The notes under the pieces are model-generated. The model saw nothing but the letters and a program-made list of their open reading frames with translations. It was not told the DNA's origin and searched no databases. From the NCBI RefSeq assembly GCF_001427875.1, contig NZ_LMHK01000001.1:1242871-1306870 (forward strand): DNA of 64,000 nucleotides, read 5' to 3'. Within the stretch, counting starts at the first letter, position 1. Each line of letters starts with the position of its first letter. This stretch comes from Devosia sp. Root685. GTDB lineage: Bacteria; Pseudomonadota; Alphaproteobacteria; Rhizobiales; Devosiaceae. Positions 52,441-60,774 of the stretch are shown here, piece after piece. Both the position numbers and the translations under genes were made by a program.

Positions 52441-53673
52441 ATGACCGATACCGTTCTCGACCGTTTCCTGCGTTATGTGCAGATCGATACTCAATCGGAC
52501 GGCACTTCGCCGAGCCAGCCGTCGACGGAAAAGCAGAAGGATTTGAGCCGCTTACTGGTGAACGAACTGCTGGCGATTGGCTTTGCGGATGCGGAAATGG
52601 ACGGCAATGGTTATGTCTATGCGACGGTGCCGACGAACACCGACAAGGACGTGCCGGTCATCTGTTTCTGCTCGCATGTGGATACGGCGCCGGACTTTAG
52701 CGGCACGGGCGTGAAGCCGCAGATCGTTCGCAATTATACGGGCGGCGATATTGTGCTGGCGGGGGACACGAGCCGCGTCATCAGGGTTTCGGAGCATCCG
52801 GAACTGGCCAATCAGATCGGCAATGACATTGTCACCTCCGATGGCACGACGCTGCTGGGGGCGGACGACAAGGCGGGGGTTGCCGAGATCGTGACGGCGG
52901 CGGAAATCTTGCTTAAGGACAAATCCATTCCGCATGGCGTGATCAAGCTGTTGTTCACGCCGGACGAGGAAATCGGGCGCGGGGTCGACAAGGTGGACCT
53001 CGAAAAGCTCGGGGCGCGCTTTGCCTATACGATGGATGGCGAAACTGCGGGGACCATCGAGGACGAGACGTTTTCAGCCGATGGGCTGGAGATTTCCATC
53101 ACCGGTGTCGCCATGCACCCCGGCTTTGCCAAGGGCCGGATGGAAAATGCGATCAAGATCGCGAGCGAGATCATTGCGAGGCTTCCCCATGACGTATCGC
53201 CGGAAGGCACCGAGGGGCGCGAGGGGTTCGTTCATCCGGTCGGGGTGACGGGGTCGATGGAAAAGGCCGTCATTTCGATGATCGTGCGCGATTTCACCGA
53301 GGTGGGGCTCAAGGAAAAGGAAGCCATGATCGACGGGATCGCCAAGGCTGTCATCGCCCTCTATCCGGGGTCGAGCTATCGTGTTGCGATTAAAGAGCAA
53401 TATCGCAATATGAAGCAGGTGCTCGACAAAAATCCTGAGATTGTCGAATACGCCGTGGAGGCCATTCGACGGGCGGGGATGGAGCCGGTGCGCGGATCGA
53501 TCCGGGGCGGCACCGATGGGTCGCGGCTGTCGTTCATGGGCCTGCCCACGGCCAATATTTTTGCCGGTGGGCATGCGTTCCACTCGCCGCTTGAGTGGAT
53601 CAGCCGGCAGGATATGGACAAGGCCGTGGCCACGATCGTGGAACTGGCGCGGGTCTGGGAGGAGCGGGCTTAG
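52441..53673 (+). CDS. pepT: Peptidase T (tripeptidase)
   Basis: A 410-residue M20B peptidase, the normal PepT length. The start MTDTVLDRFLRYVQIDTQSD is typical. Zinc motifs are FCSHVDTAPD (His, Asp), LGADDKAGVAEI (Asp), FTPDEEIGRG (Glu-Glu) and TMDGE, and the late IRGGTDGSRLSFMGLPTANIFAGGHAFHS block holds the last His (core GGHAFHS). It removes the N-terminal residue of tripeptides in the cytoplasm. Three in-frame starts exist (TTG 52423, ATG 52429, ATG 52441); the last gives the family N-terminus. Confidence 0.95.
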   Translation: MTDTVLDRFLRYVQIDTQSDGTSPSQPSTEKQKDLSRLLVNELLAIGFADAEMDGNGYVYATVPTNTDKDVPVICFCSHVDTAPDFSGTGVKPQIVRNYTGGDIVLAGDTSRVIRVSEHPELANQIGNDIVTSDGTTLLGADDKAGVAEIVTAAEILLKDKSIPHGVIKLLFTPDEEIGRGVDKVDLEKLGARFAYTMDGETAGTIEDETFSADGLEISITGVAMHPGFAKGRMENAIKIASEIIARLPHDVSPEGTEGREGFVHPVGVTGSMEKAVISMIVRDFTEVGLKEKEAMIDGIAKAVIALYPGSSYRVAIKEQYRNMKQVLDKNPEIVEYAVEAIRRAGMEPVRGSIRGGTDGSRLSFMGLPTANIFAGGHAFHSPLEWISRQDMDKAVATIVELARVWEERA

Positions 53674-53680
53674 GGCGGTT

Positions 53681-53763
53681 CTCATGGTGAGGGCGTGCCG
53701 CTGAAACATCGGGGCACGCCCTCGTGGTTCGAGGCTACGCTGCGCTTCGCACCTCACCATGAG
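53681..53763 (+). repeat. Family B palindromic element, copy 3 (shortened)
   Basis: Outer arms CTCATGGTGAGG and CCTCACCATGAG are kept, along with the right inner arm CTCGTGGTTCGAGGC and the GGCTACTT flank. The left inner arm is missing, and a GGGCGTGCC / GGCACGCCC stem takes its place. It lies between pepT and the convergent AraC gene. Confidence 0.8.
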
Positions 53764-53814
53764 GGCTACTTGTGGGGCTGCGGGTGGGGCTACTGGTGGG
53801 GTTAAACCTGCGCT

Positions 53815-54846
53815 CTAAGCCGCGCGCTGCTCTCGTCTTGTTTCCTGCGGGGAAAAGCCGAAGCGGCGTTTGTAGCAGGTGGCGAAATACTGGCTTGAGG
53901 AGAAGCCGCATTCGAGGGCGACTTCGGTCACGCTGGCATCGGCGTTTTCGCTGAGCCAGCGCTTGGCCGCTTCGAGCCGCACCATTTGCAGGTAGCGCAC
54001 CGGGGTCATGTTGGTGAGCGCCTGGCAGTGCTGGGAGAACTGGGTGCGCGAAAGGCTGCATTCGGCGGCCATGTTTTCGAGCGTCCAGTTTTCGTCGAGC
54101 GCGTGCGGCAGGCGATTGAGAAAAATCTGCACGGTGCGCTTGGAGCTGGCGAGATCTTCGTCGAGCATGGGGGCCTGGCGCTCCAGCTGCTCCATGAATT
54201 GCAGCAGCATCAGCGAAATCAGCAGACGCAGGCGAGTTTCGTTACCGGCGACATCGTGACCGGCGACGATCTCGGCAATGTCGTGGAAACTGCGGCCGAC
54301 GTCGCGGCTGGCGGTGAGCACGTGCTGCTCGTTGCGGGAGAGAAGTTTGGTCAACCGCTCGGTATCGCGCTCGGGCCAGGCCATCCAATCGGGCCAGAGC
54401 CAATCTTCATGCGGGCGGCGGACGCCGACATCGAAGAGAACCCAGATGATCTGGCTGGCCGAAACATGGGGATCGCCGAACTGGTGTAATTGCCAGGGGC
54501 GCACGACGAACATCTGGCCCTCGGTCAGTTCGTGGCGCTGGCCATCGACTTTCAGCACCATGGAGCCGCGCGCCAGATAGGCGATTTTGACGCCCTCGTT
54601 GCAGTGTTCCTTGAGGCCCCAGTCCTGACCGCGCGCGGCGTCCCAGCCGCCGACGGACAGAACCTGCGGGAGCGCATCGCCGAGCGGTTTGCCGGGATAT
54701 TTGCGGCGGGTCCAGGCGTTGAGTGTCACCTTGCCGGCGAGCGAGGCCTCATAAAGGTCGGCGCAATTGCCGGCATACATGAGCGCGCCGGGCTCGGTGA
54801 AGACGGCAGGACGCGCCAGAGCGTGCAAACGGGCTTCTGCGTTCAT
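53815..54846 (-). CDS. AraC-family regulator (1)
   Basis: A 343-residue AraC-type regulator. The N-terminal cupin-like sensor is at about 60-150 (VKIAYLARGSMVLKVDG, LTEGQMFVVRPWQLHQF). The C-terminal double helix-turn-helix is at about 245-340 (NWTLENMAAECSLSRTQFSQHC, VALECGFSSSQYFATCYKRRFGFSPQ). The start is the ATG at 54846 with GGAGGGGACC upstream; an ATG-less extension to 54885 is not needed. It is divergent from the isomerase/ribose-type operon, which it probably controls in response to a sugar. Confidence 0.92.
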   Translation of the reverse strand: MNAEARLHALARPAVFTEPGALMYAGNCADLYEASLAGKVTLNAWTRRKYPGKPLGDALPQVLSVGGWDAARGQDWGLKEHCNEGVKIAYLARGSMVLKVDGQRHELTEGQMFVVRPWQLHQFGDPHVSASQIIWVLFDVGVRRPHEDWLWPDWMAWPERDTERLTKLLSRNEQHVLTASRDVGRSFHDIAEIVAGHDVAGNETRLRLLISLMLLQFMEQLERQAPMLDEDLASSKRTVQIFLNRLPHALDENWTLENMAAECSLSRTQFSQHCQALTNMTPVRYLQMVRLEAAKRWLSENADASVTEVALECGFSSSQYFATCYKRRFGFSPQETRREQRAA

Positions 54847-54904
54847 GGTCCCCTCCCCATGTATAAATTCTACCAGTGTTCTCATTCGAACGCGCGCTCA
54901 CTTG

Positions 54905-54916
54905 CATTGCGCAATG
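54905..54916. promoter_or_regulatory. Candidate operator CATTGCGCAATG
   Basis: A perfect 12-bp palindrome 58 bp before the AraC ATG in the divergent gap. Confidence 0.4.
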
Positions 54917-55076
54917 ATCACAGCGTTCGCCTCCTGGCCATGAACCTAGAGAATCGGATGCCCGGAAGTCAACTAGAGCCGTCATAAAGACAGCCAGACT
55001 GACATAACGGGCCGTAGAGGAGTTTTGACTGGAGCCGGTTTTTGCCGCGTTCGAAATTCGCTGGCGGGGTGCGGTG

Positions 55077-55088
55077 CAACAATTGTTG
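55077..55088. promoter_or_regulatory. Candidate operator CAACAATTGTTG
   Basis: A perfect 12-bp palindrome, extendable to 18 bp with one mismatched pair, 58 bp before the isomerase ATG. AT-rich palindromes of this kind are common regulator sites, but AraC proteins often bind direct repeats, so the binder is uncertain. Confidence 0.45.
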
Positions 55089-55146
55089 TACGTGCCTCAA
55101 GGCGGGTGCGAGCGGCGGCGCCAGGGTCCAGTGTGAGGGGAAGAGT

Positions 55147-56013
55147 ATGAAGCTCGGCATCAATCTGCTGTGCTTGACCGACTTCGTGACCGAAGCGCAT
55201 CTGCCGGCAATCCGGCAGATCAAGGCGCTGGGTTATGATGGCGTCGAGGTGCCGGTTCTTTCCGGCGAGCCATCGCATTATGCCTGGCTGGCGAAAGAAC
55301 TGGATGCCATAGGGCTCGAGCGCTGCACGACCTCCATAGTGCCGAGCCCCGATGCCAGCCCGATTTCAAGCGATCGGGACAATCGCGCACGGGGCAAAAA
55401 GCATCTCGACTGGGCGCTCGATTGCGCCATCGCGCTTGGCGCGCAAAGCGTCGGCGGGCCGATCCATGCGCCGATCGGGCATTTTACGGGTTTTGGGCCG
55501 ACCGAGAGCGAGCTTTCTTATGGCGCCGAGGCGCATCGGGCGCTGGCGACGCGGGCCGAGGCCAATGGCATTTATCTCAGCCTCGAGCATCTCAATCGGT
55601 TCGAGACTTATTTTCTCAACACCACCACCCAATGCCGCGACTATGCGCGGCGGGTCGACCATCCCGCATGCCGGATCATGTACGACACGTTTCACGCCAA
55701 TATCGAGGACCGGAACCAGGTTCAGGCCTACGAAACCGTCGCGCCGCATGTCGGGATTGTCCATATCTCGGAGAATGATCGCGGCATTCCCGGGCGTGGG
55801 CATATCGATTTTCTCTCGATCATGCAGGCCGTGCGGCGCTCGGGCTATGATGGCTGGGTGACGCTGGAGGCTTTTGGGGCGGGTCTGCCCGCTATTGCCG
55901 CGGCGACGCGTGTCTGGCGGCCGCTGTTTCCCGATTACGATACGCTGTTTGCCGAAAGCGCGGCTTTCATCCGTGACACATGGGACGCGGCCGGGCGGGA
56001 AATCGCCGCATGA
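55147..56013 (+). CDS. Sugar phosphate isomerase/epimerase (AP endonuclease 2-like TIM barrel)
   Basis: A 288-residue TIM-barrel protein of the xylose-isomerase-like family. The start is MKLGINLLCLTDFV. Metal/catalytic acids are in YLSLEHLNRFE (Glu), IMYDTFHANIED (Asp/His), HISENDRGIPGRGHIDF (His/Glu), and VTLEAFG (Glu). This order matches D-tagatose/D-psicose 3-epimerase-like enzymes. AGGGGAAG precedes the ATG. It is the first gene of a coupled operon with a ribose-type importer, so it likely acts on the imported sugar or polyol product. Confidence 0.88.
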   Translation: MKLGINLLCLTDFVTEAHLPAIRQIKALGYDGVEVPVLSGEPSHYAWLAKELDAIGLERCTTSIVPSPDASPISSDRDNRARGKKHLDWALDCAIALGAQSVGGPIHAPIGHFTGFGPTESELSYGAEAHRALATRAEANGIYLSLEHLNRFETYFLNTTTQCRDYARRVDHPACRIMYDTFHANIEDRNQVQAYETVAPHVGIVHISENDRGIPGRGHIDFLSIMQAVRRSGYDGWVTLEAFGAGLPAIAAATRVWRPLFPDYDTLFAESAAFIRDTWDAAGREIAA

Positions 56014-57521
56014 GTGATGTTCCAACCATCGAAATGCGCGGCATTACCAAGTCGTTTCCAGCGGTGAAGGCGCTGCGCGGTGTTTCCTTCACCTGTTCCA
56101 AAGGCGAGGTGCATGCGCTTTGCGGCGAGAACGGCGCGGGCAAATCGACGCTGATCAAAATCCTCTCCGGGGTCTATCGGCCCGACAGCGGCGAGGTGTT
56201 GATCGACGGGGTTGAGCAGCATTTCAGGCATCCGCAGGAAGCGCTGCTGGCCGGGATTTCGGTGATCTATCAGGAATTTTCGCTGCTGCCGGAGCGGACG
56301 GTGGCACAGAACCTGTTCCTCGGGCGCGAGCCGATGAAGAATGGGCTGATCGACAATAGAGCCATGGTTGCCGAGACGCGGCGCGTGCTGGGACTTTTCG
56401 GCGTGCGCCACCGGATCGAGCCGGAAACGCTGGTGGCCGATCTCGACGTGGCGAGCCAGCAGATGGTCGAAATTGCCAAGGCGATTTCGCTCAATGCCAA
56501 GGTTATCGTCATGGACGAGCCGACCGCCGCGCTCAACGAAGCGGAATGCGAGGTGCTGTTTTCGCTGGTCGATCAGCTTCGCGCCGCGGGCACGGCGATT
56601 GTCTATATTACCCACCGCATGCGCGAGGTTACGCGCCTCGCCAATCGGGTCACGGTCATCAGGGATGGCGAGGTGACGGCGAGTTTTGATCATGTGCCCG
56701 CGCCAGATGTCATTGTCCGCGCCATGGTGGGGCGCGATATCTCGGAATATTATCCGGAGCCGGCCACGCCGGGCGAAATCGGCTCGGTGGTGCTATCCGT
56801 TTCGGGCGGTGGGAACGCCGCATTGCGCGATATCAATCTTGAACTGCGCTCGGGCGAGATTGTCGGCTTTGCGGGCCTCCAGGGCGCGGGCCGCACGCCG
56901 CTGGCCATGGCGCTGTTTGGCGCTGCGCCCTTTACGTCGGGGACGATGATGCTCGATGGCGAGGAGGTCCGCCTCACTTCGCCACGTGATGCGATCCGCG
57001 CCGGGATCGGCATGTTGCCGGGCGACCGCAAGGCGCAGGCGCTGTTTCTGATGCAGTCGGTGCGCGACAATGGCATGCTGACGGCGCGTAGTTTTGCCAG
57101 CGCCGTGGGTGGCGATGGCGCTAATCGCTTTACCGATATTGCGGGGATGAATGCGCTGCTCGACCAGATGAAGGTTCGCGCGCCATCCTATGATCAGGAA
57201 ATGCGCTTCCTGTCCGGGGGCAACCAGCAGAAGGCCATCGTGGCGCGCTGGCTGGCGTTGCGCCCAAAGGTGTTGATCTTCATCGAACCCACGCGCGGCA
57301 TCGATGTCGATGCCAAGGCCAGCATCTATCACCTGATGCGCGATCTCGCCCGGGCGGGCACGGCGGTGATGATGGTGTCGTCGGACCTGCCGGAAATTCT
57401 CGGCGCATCCGACCGCGTTATCGTCATGCGCGAGGGGCGGATTGCCGGGGAATTTGGCCGCTCGGCAAGCGAAGCCGAACTGATGTTGGCGGCAACCGGG
57501 GAAACGGGGGTGGCCGCATGA
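56010..57521 (+). CDS. Ribose-type sugar ABC ATPase (RbsA/MglA-like)
   Basis: A 503-residue double ATPase. The first half has ITKSFPAVKALRGVSF, Walker A GENGAGKST, VIYQEFSLLPERTV, VASQQMVEIAKAIS and Walker B VIVMDEPTAALN. The second half has GLQGAGRTPLAMALFG, LSGGNQQKAIVARWL and LIFIEPTRGID. These are all typical of CUT2 monosaccharide importers. It overlaps the isomerase stop (ATGA) and the permease start (ATGA). Confidence 0.94.
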   Translation: MSDVPTIEMRGITKSFPAVKALRGVSFTCSKGEVHALCGENGAGKSTLIKILSGVYRPDSGEVLIDGVEQHFRHPQEALLAGISVIYQEFSLLPERTVAQNLFLGREPMKNGLIDNRAMVAETRRVLGLFGVRHRIEPETLVADLDVASQQMVEIAKAISLNAKVIVMDEPTAALNEAECEVLFSLVDQLRAAGTAIVYITHRMREVTRLANRVTVIRDGEVTASFDHVPAPDVIVRAMVGRDISEYYPEPATPGEIGSVVLSVSGGGNAALRDINLELRSGEIVGFAGLQGAGRTPLAMALFGAAPFTSGTMMLDGEEVRLTSPRDAIRAGIGMLPGDRKAQALFLMQSVRDNGMLTARSFASAVGGDGANRFTDIAGMNALLDQMKVRAPSYDQEMRFLSGGNQQKAIVARWLALRPKVLIFIEPTRGIDVDAKASIYHLMRDLARAGTAVMMVSSDLPEILGASDRVIVMREGRIAGEFGRSASEAELMLAATGETGVAA

Positions 57522-58498
57522 GCGATACGCCCCTGCCCGCGCGCCGCCGCTTCCGCTTCGAGCGCCATGCGTCCACCATCCTGCTGCTGGCGTCGGTCGC
57601 GCTTTATGTCGCCTTGATCATCATCATGGGGCAGACGCGGTTTCTGACGCTCGAAAATCTGGTGGCCATTCTTGGCCGCTCGATTACGCTTGGTATCACC
57701 GCGATTGGTCAGACCTTTGCGATCCTGGTTGCGTCTATCGATCTCAGCGTTGCCAGCGTGATTTCGGCTTCCGCCGTCGTCACTTCGGTGGTGATGAATG
57801 GCGACCCGGCCATGATGTTGCCGGCGGTTATCGCGGTGCTGGCGCTCGGTGCCGTCGTCGGCCTCGCCAATGGCCTCGTCATCACCAAATTGGAGGTCAA
57901 TCCGCTGATCGCGACGCTTGGCATGTCGCTGATCATCCAGGGTGTTTTGTCCTATTATTACAATAACTTCGCCGGCAATGTGCCGGCCGAGTTCCAGATC
58001 TTTGCCTATGGCACGGTGGGCATTGTGCCCTTCTCGCTGGTCTTCATGTTCGTGCTCGCCGGTTGCGCGTGGTTCGTGCTGCGCTTTTCCCGCTTTGGCT
58101 CGGATGTCTATTCGGTGGGCGGCAACAAGGATGCGGCGCGGCTTGCGGGGATCAAGACTGATCGCGTCGTTATCGGCGCGCATGTCATCTGTTCGCTCTG
58201 CGCCGCCATTGCCGGGATTTATCTCGCCTCGCGCTTGCGTTCAGGGGCGCCGTGGATCGGGGCCGAAGGGGTCTATGACCTTGAATCTATTGCCGTCGTC
58301 GTCATCGGCGGCACTGTTCTGGCCGGTGGGCGCGGCGGGATATGGGGCACCATGGCCGGCGTCATCATCTTCTCGCTGATCGACTCGATCTTCAACGTCG
58401 CCGGCGTCGATGCCTTCGTAAAACAGGTGCTGCGCGGCATCATCATCGTGGCTGCCGTTGCCTTTTATGCCGCCCGTTCGAAGAGGCCTGTCGCATGA
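57518..58498 (+). CDS. Ribose-type ABC permease (RbsC-like, 1)
   Basis: A 326-residue CUT2 permease with about nine helices, the first at about 18-38. Family marks are GRSITLGITAIGQTFAILVASIDLSVAS (core ILVASIDLSVASV), GLANGLVITKLEVNPLIATLGM, YSVGGNKDAARLAGIKTD and GGTVLAGGRGGIWGTMAG. It may form a heterodimer with the second permease. The ATGA overlaps couple it to both neighbours. Confidence 0.93.
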   Translation: MSDTPLPARRRFRFERHASTILLLASVALYVALIIIMGQTRFLTLENLVAILGRSITLGITAIGQTFAILVASIDLSVASVISASAVVTSVVMNGDPAMMLPAVIAVLALGAVVGLANGLVITKLEVNPLIATLGMSLIIQGVLSYYYNNFAGNVPAEFQIFAYGTVGIVPFSLVFMFVLAGCAWFVLRFSRFGSDVYSVGGNKDAARLAGIKTDRVVIGAHVICSLCAAIAGIYLASRLRSGAPWIGAEGVYDLESIAVVVIGGTVLAGGRGGIWGTMAGVIIFSLIDSIFNVAGVDAFVKQVLRGIIIVAAVAFYAARSKRPVA

Positions 58499-59481
58499 GC
58501 GCGCAATCCCTGCCCCAAACCGAAACGCCGAAGCGCGGCCTGCCCAAGATCAATCCGGTCTATGTGCTGGTCGTGGCGCTGATCCTGGCCATCGTGGTCA
58601 TGAACCCGGCCTTCGGCGAACCGACCGGCTATATGAACTTTTTGAAGCGCGTCACCGCCCTCGCCATTCTTTCGGGCGGGGCGCTCTATGTCATCGTTTC
58701 GGGAGGATTCGATCTCAGCGTCGGCTCGATCATGACGCTGACGGTTATCGGCTCGTCCATGCTGGCCAGCAACGATCCCAATTCGACCTATTGGATCATT
58801 CCGCTGATGCTGGGTATCGGGGCGGTCGTGGGGCTGATCAACGGGCTCGTGGTCAGTTATTTGAAGGTGCCGTCGCTGATTGCGACCCTGGGCATGATGA
58901 TCACGCTCAATGGCGTGGCGTTCATGTGGTCGGGCGGTGCGCCGCGCGGCTATCTGCCCGATACGTTCCGCTTCTTCGGCCGCTACAATATCACTGATGT
59001 GCCTGTCATCACGCTGCTACCGGTGGCCGTGATTTGCCTCGTGGTCTTCGGGGTTATCCTCTGGTGGGGCATGCATCGGACCAATTTCGGCCGCATGCTG
59101 CATGCGGTGGGCGATAACCCGCAGGCGGCGCGTCTTGCCGGTGTGCCGGTCGAGCGCGTGCGGATTTCGGCCTTCGTGGTTTCGGCGCTGACGGCGGTTC
59201 TGGCCGGGGTCATTCTTGGCGGCCGGGCCGGTGTCTCGGTCAATATCGGATCGGGCTTTGAACTGCAGGCCATCACGGCGGCCGTCATTGGCGGGGCGCA
59301 ACTGCTCGGCGGGCGCGGCTCGGTGCCCGCGGCAATTGCCGGGGCGCTGGCGCTCGAAGCCATTTTCACCCTGCTCAACCTCTTGGGATTGGCTCAGCCG
59401 GTCCGGCTGGTAGTGCAGGGACTTATCCTCATCGGCGCGGTGGCGCTGGCGACCTATCAGCGCAAGCGCTCGGGCCGATGA
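58495..59481 (+). CDS. Ribose-type ABC permease (RbsC-like, 2)
   Basis: A 328-residue CUT2 permease. Segments are YVIVSGGFDLSVGSIMTL, GLINGLVVSYLKVPSLIATLGM, LHAVGDNPQAARLAGVPVERV and GGAQLLGGRGSVPAAIAGALAL. The start at 58495 overlaps the previous stop; the open frame before it belongs to another frame of permease 1. The two permeases are different enough to be a heterodimer rather than a recent duplication. Confidence 0.93.
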   Translation: MSAQSLPQTETPKRGLPKINPVYVLVVALILAIVVMNPAFGEPTGYMNFLKRVTALAILSGGALYVIVSGGFDLSVGSIMTLTVIGSSMLASNDPNSTYWIIPLMLGIGAVVGLINGLVVSYLKVPSLIATLGMMITLNGVAFMWSGGAPRGYLPDTFRFFGRYNITDVPVITLLPVAVICLVVFGVILWWGMHRTNFGRMLHAVGDNPQAARLAGVPVERVRISAFVVSALTAVLAGVILGGRAGVSVNIGSGFELQAITAAVIGGAQLLGGRGSVPAAIAGALALEAIFTLLNLLGLAQPVRLVVQGLILIGAVALATYQRKRSGR

Positions 59482-59546
59482 GCAAGAACAGGCGGCCGTC
59501 CGGTCGCCTGAGGGAAGAGTGGGAAAACCTCACGAGGGAGGAAGAC

Positions 59547-60677
59547 GTGAAGAAGATTATTGTGGCAGCAGCCATATTCGGCATGCTGACGGGAGCGGCC
59601 TTTTCGCAGGCTCCGAACTTTGACGATCCGGCCGAATTTGCCAAGCAGCGGGAACAGCTGACGGCTAATTTCAACGGCCCGGCCGACAAGATGTATCTGC
59701 AATATGCCGGCGAGGCGATGGTCGATACCGCCCAATACAAGAAGGACGCGCCGTGGACGGTGTGCTTCTCCAATGCCGGGGTGAACAATCCCTGGCGTGT
59801 GGTGGGCTTTACCAACATGACCGAGGAAGTGAAGCTGCATCCGGAAATCGGCACCTTCACTCATGTCGATGCCGAAGGCTCGGACGACAAGCAGATCGCT
59901 GACATCGACGACCTGCTCGCAGGCGGCAATTGCAGCGTGCTGATCGTTTCGCCAAACTCCACCGCGGCCCTGACGCCCGCGGTCGAAAAGGCCTGCGCGG
60001 CTGGCCTGCCGGTCATCGTCTTCGACCGTGGCGTGACCACCGATTGCCCGGTGACCTTCGTTCACCCTGTGGGTGGCTATGGTTTCGGCATCCAGGCGGC
60101 TGAACACATCATCGCCAATGTGCCGGCCGGCGGCAAAGTGCTGATGCTGCGCATCCTGCCCGGCGTCGACGTGCTCGAAACCCGCGCCTCGGGTGCACGC
60201 AATATGTTCAAGGAAGCGGGCCTGACCGTCCTTGGTGAAGAATTCACCGATGGCGACAATGCCAAGACCAAGTCCATCGTTGAAGACTATCTGCAGCGCG
60301 GCACCATCGACGCCGTGTGGATGGATGCCGGCGCCACTGCCGTTGCCGCCGTCGAAGCTTTTGAAGACCAGGGCGTCGATGTCCCGGTCGTCACCGGCGA
60401 AGACCAGCAGGACTATCTGCAGAAGTGGCGCGACCTTGGCTTCAAGGGCATTGCCCCGACCTATCCGAGCTATCAGTGGCGCACGGCAATCATCGCCGCC
60501 GTCCAGACGCTCAAGGGTGAACAGGTCCCCGGCCCGGAATGGGTGCTGCCGCAGCCGGCAATCACCCAGGACGTGCTCGACCAGTACATCAACGAAAAAA
60601 TGCCGCCGCTGCACTACGCCATGTGCGGGTGTGAAGACATGGCGACCTACCCCGAGGCTTGGGGCGGCACGAAATAA
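59547..60677 (+). CDS. Ribose-type sugar ABC substrate-binding protein
   Basis: A 376-residue periplasmic binding protein. The signal peptide VKKIIVAAAIFGMLTGAAFSQ begins at a GTG (59547) with GGGAGGAA upstream; longer in-frame ATG starts (59478) would spoil the signal peptide. The mature fold has WTVCFSNAGVNNPWRVVG, DLLAGGNCSVLIVSPNS, LPVIVFDRGV, WMDAGATAVAAVEAFEDQG and YPSYQWRTAIIAAVQ. It resembles family 4 ribose/xylose binders. Its place at the end of the operon is unusual, and a strong terminator follows. Confidence 0.9.
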   Translation: MKKIIVAAAIFGMLTGAAFSQAPNFDDPAEFAKQREQLTANFNGPADKMYLQYAGEAMVDTAQYKKDAPWTVCFSNAGVNNPWRVVGFTNMTEEVKLHPEIGTFTHVDAEGSDDKQIADIDDLLAGGNCSVLIVSPNSTAALTPAVEKACAAGLPVIVFDRGVTTDCPVTFVHPVGGYGFGIQAAEHIIANVPAGGKVLMLRILPGVDVLETRASGARNMFKEAGLTVLGEEFTDGDNAKTKSIVEDYLQRGTIDAVWMDAGATAVAAVEAFEDQGVDVPVVTGEDQQDYLQKWRDLGFKGIAPTYPSYQWRTAIIAAVQTLKGEQVPGPEWVLPQPAITQDVLDQYINEKMPPLHYAMCGCEDMATYPEAWGGTK

Positions 60678-60698
60678 ACGTTTCCCAACGACGACGGC

Positions 60699-60723
60699 GG
60701 GGCGCCCACGGGCGCCCCTTTTT
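60699..60723 (+). terminator. Terminator of the ribose-type operon
   Basis: The stem GGGGCGCC / GGCGCCCC with a 4-5 nt loop is followed by TTTTT, 21 bp after the stop. Confidence 0.9.
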
Positions 60724-60774
60724 GGCAGCAGGGCACATAGCGGCTTATCCACGCGACATCACGTAATTCGTGCT

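Larger units (their letters stand above)
54847..55146. other. Divergent AraC / isomerase regulatory region
   Basis: This 300-bp gap holds two perfect 12-bp palindromes (54905-54916 and 55077-55088) and the ribosome-binding sites of both flanking genes. No gene and no clear -35/-10 pair were recognised. Confidence 0.6.

Noticed and set aside
4502..53763. CRISPR array
   Set aside because: The repeats are dispersed single palindromes tens of kilobases apart, not regularly spaced direct repeats, and no cas gene is present.
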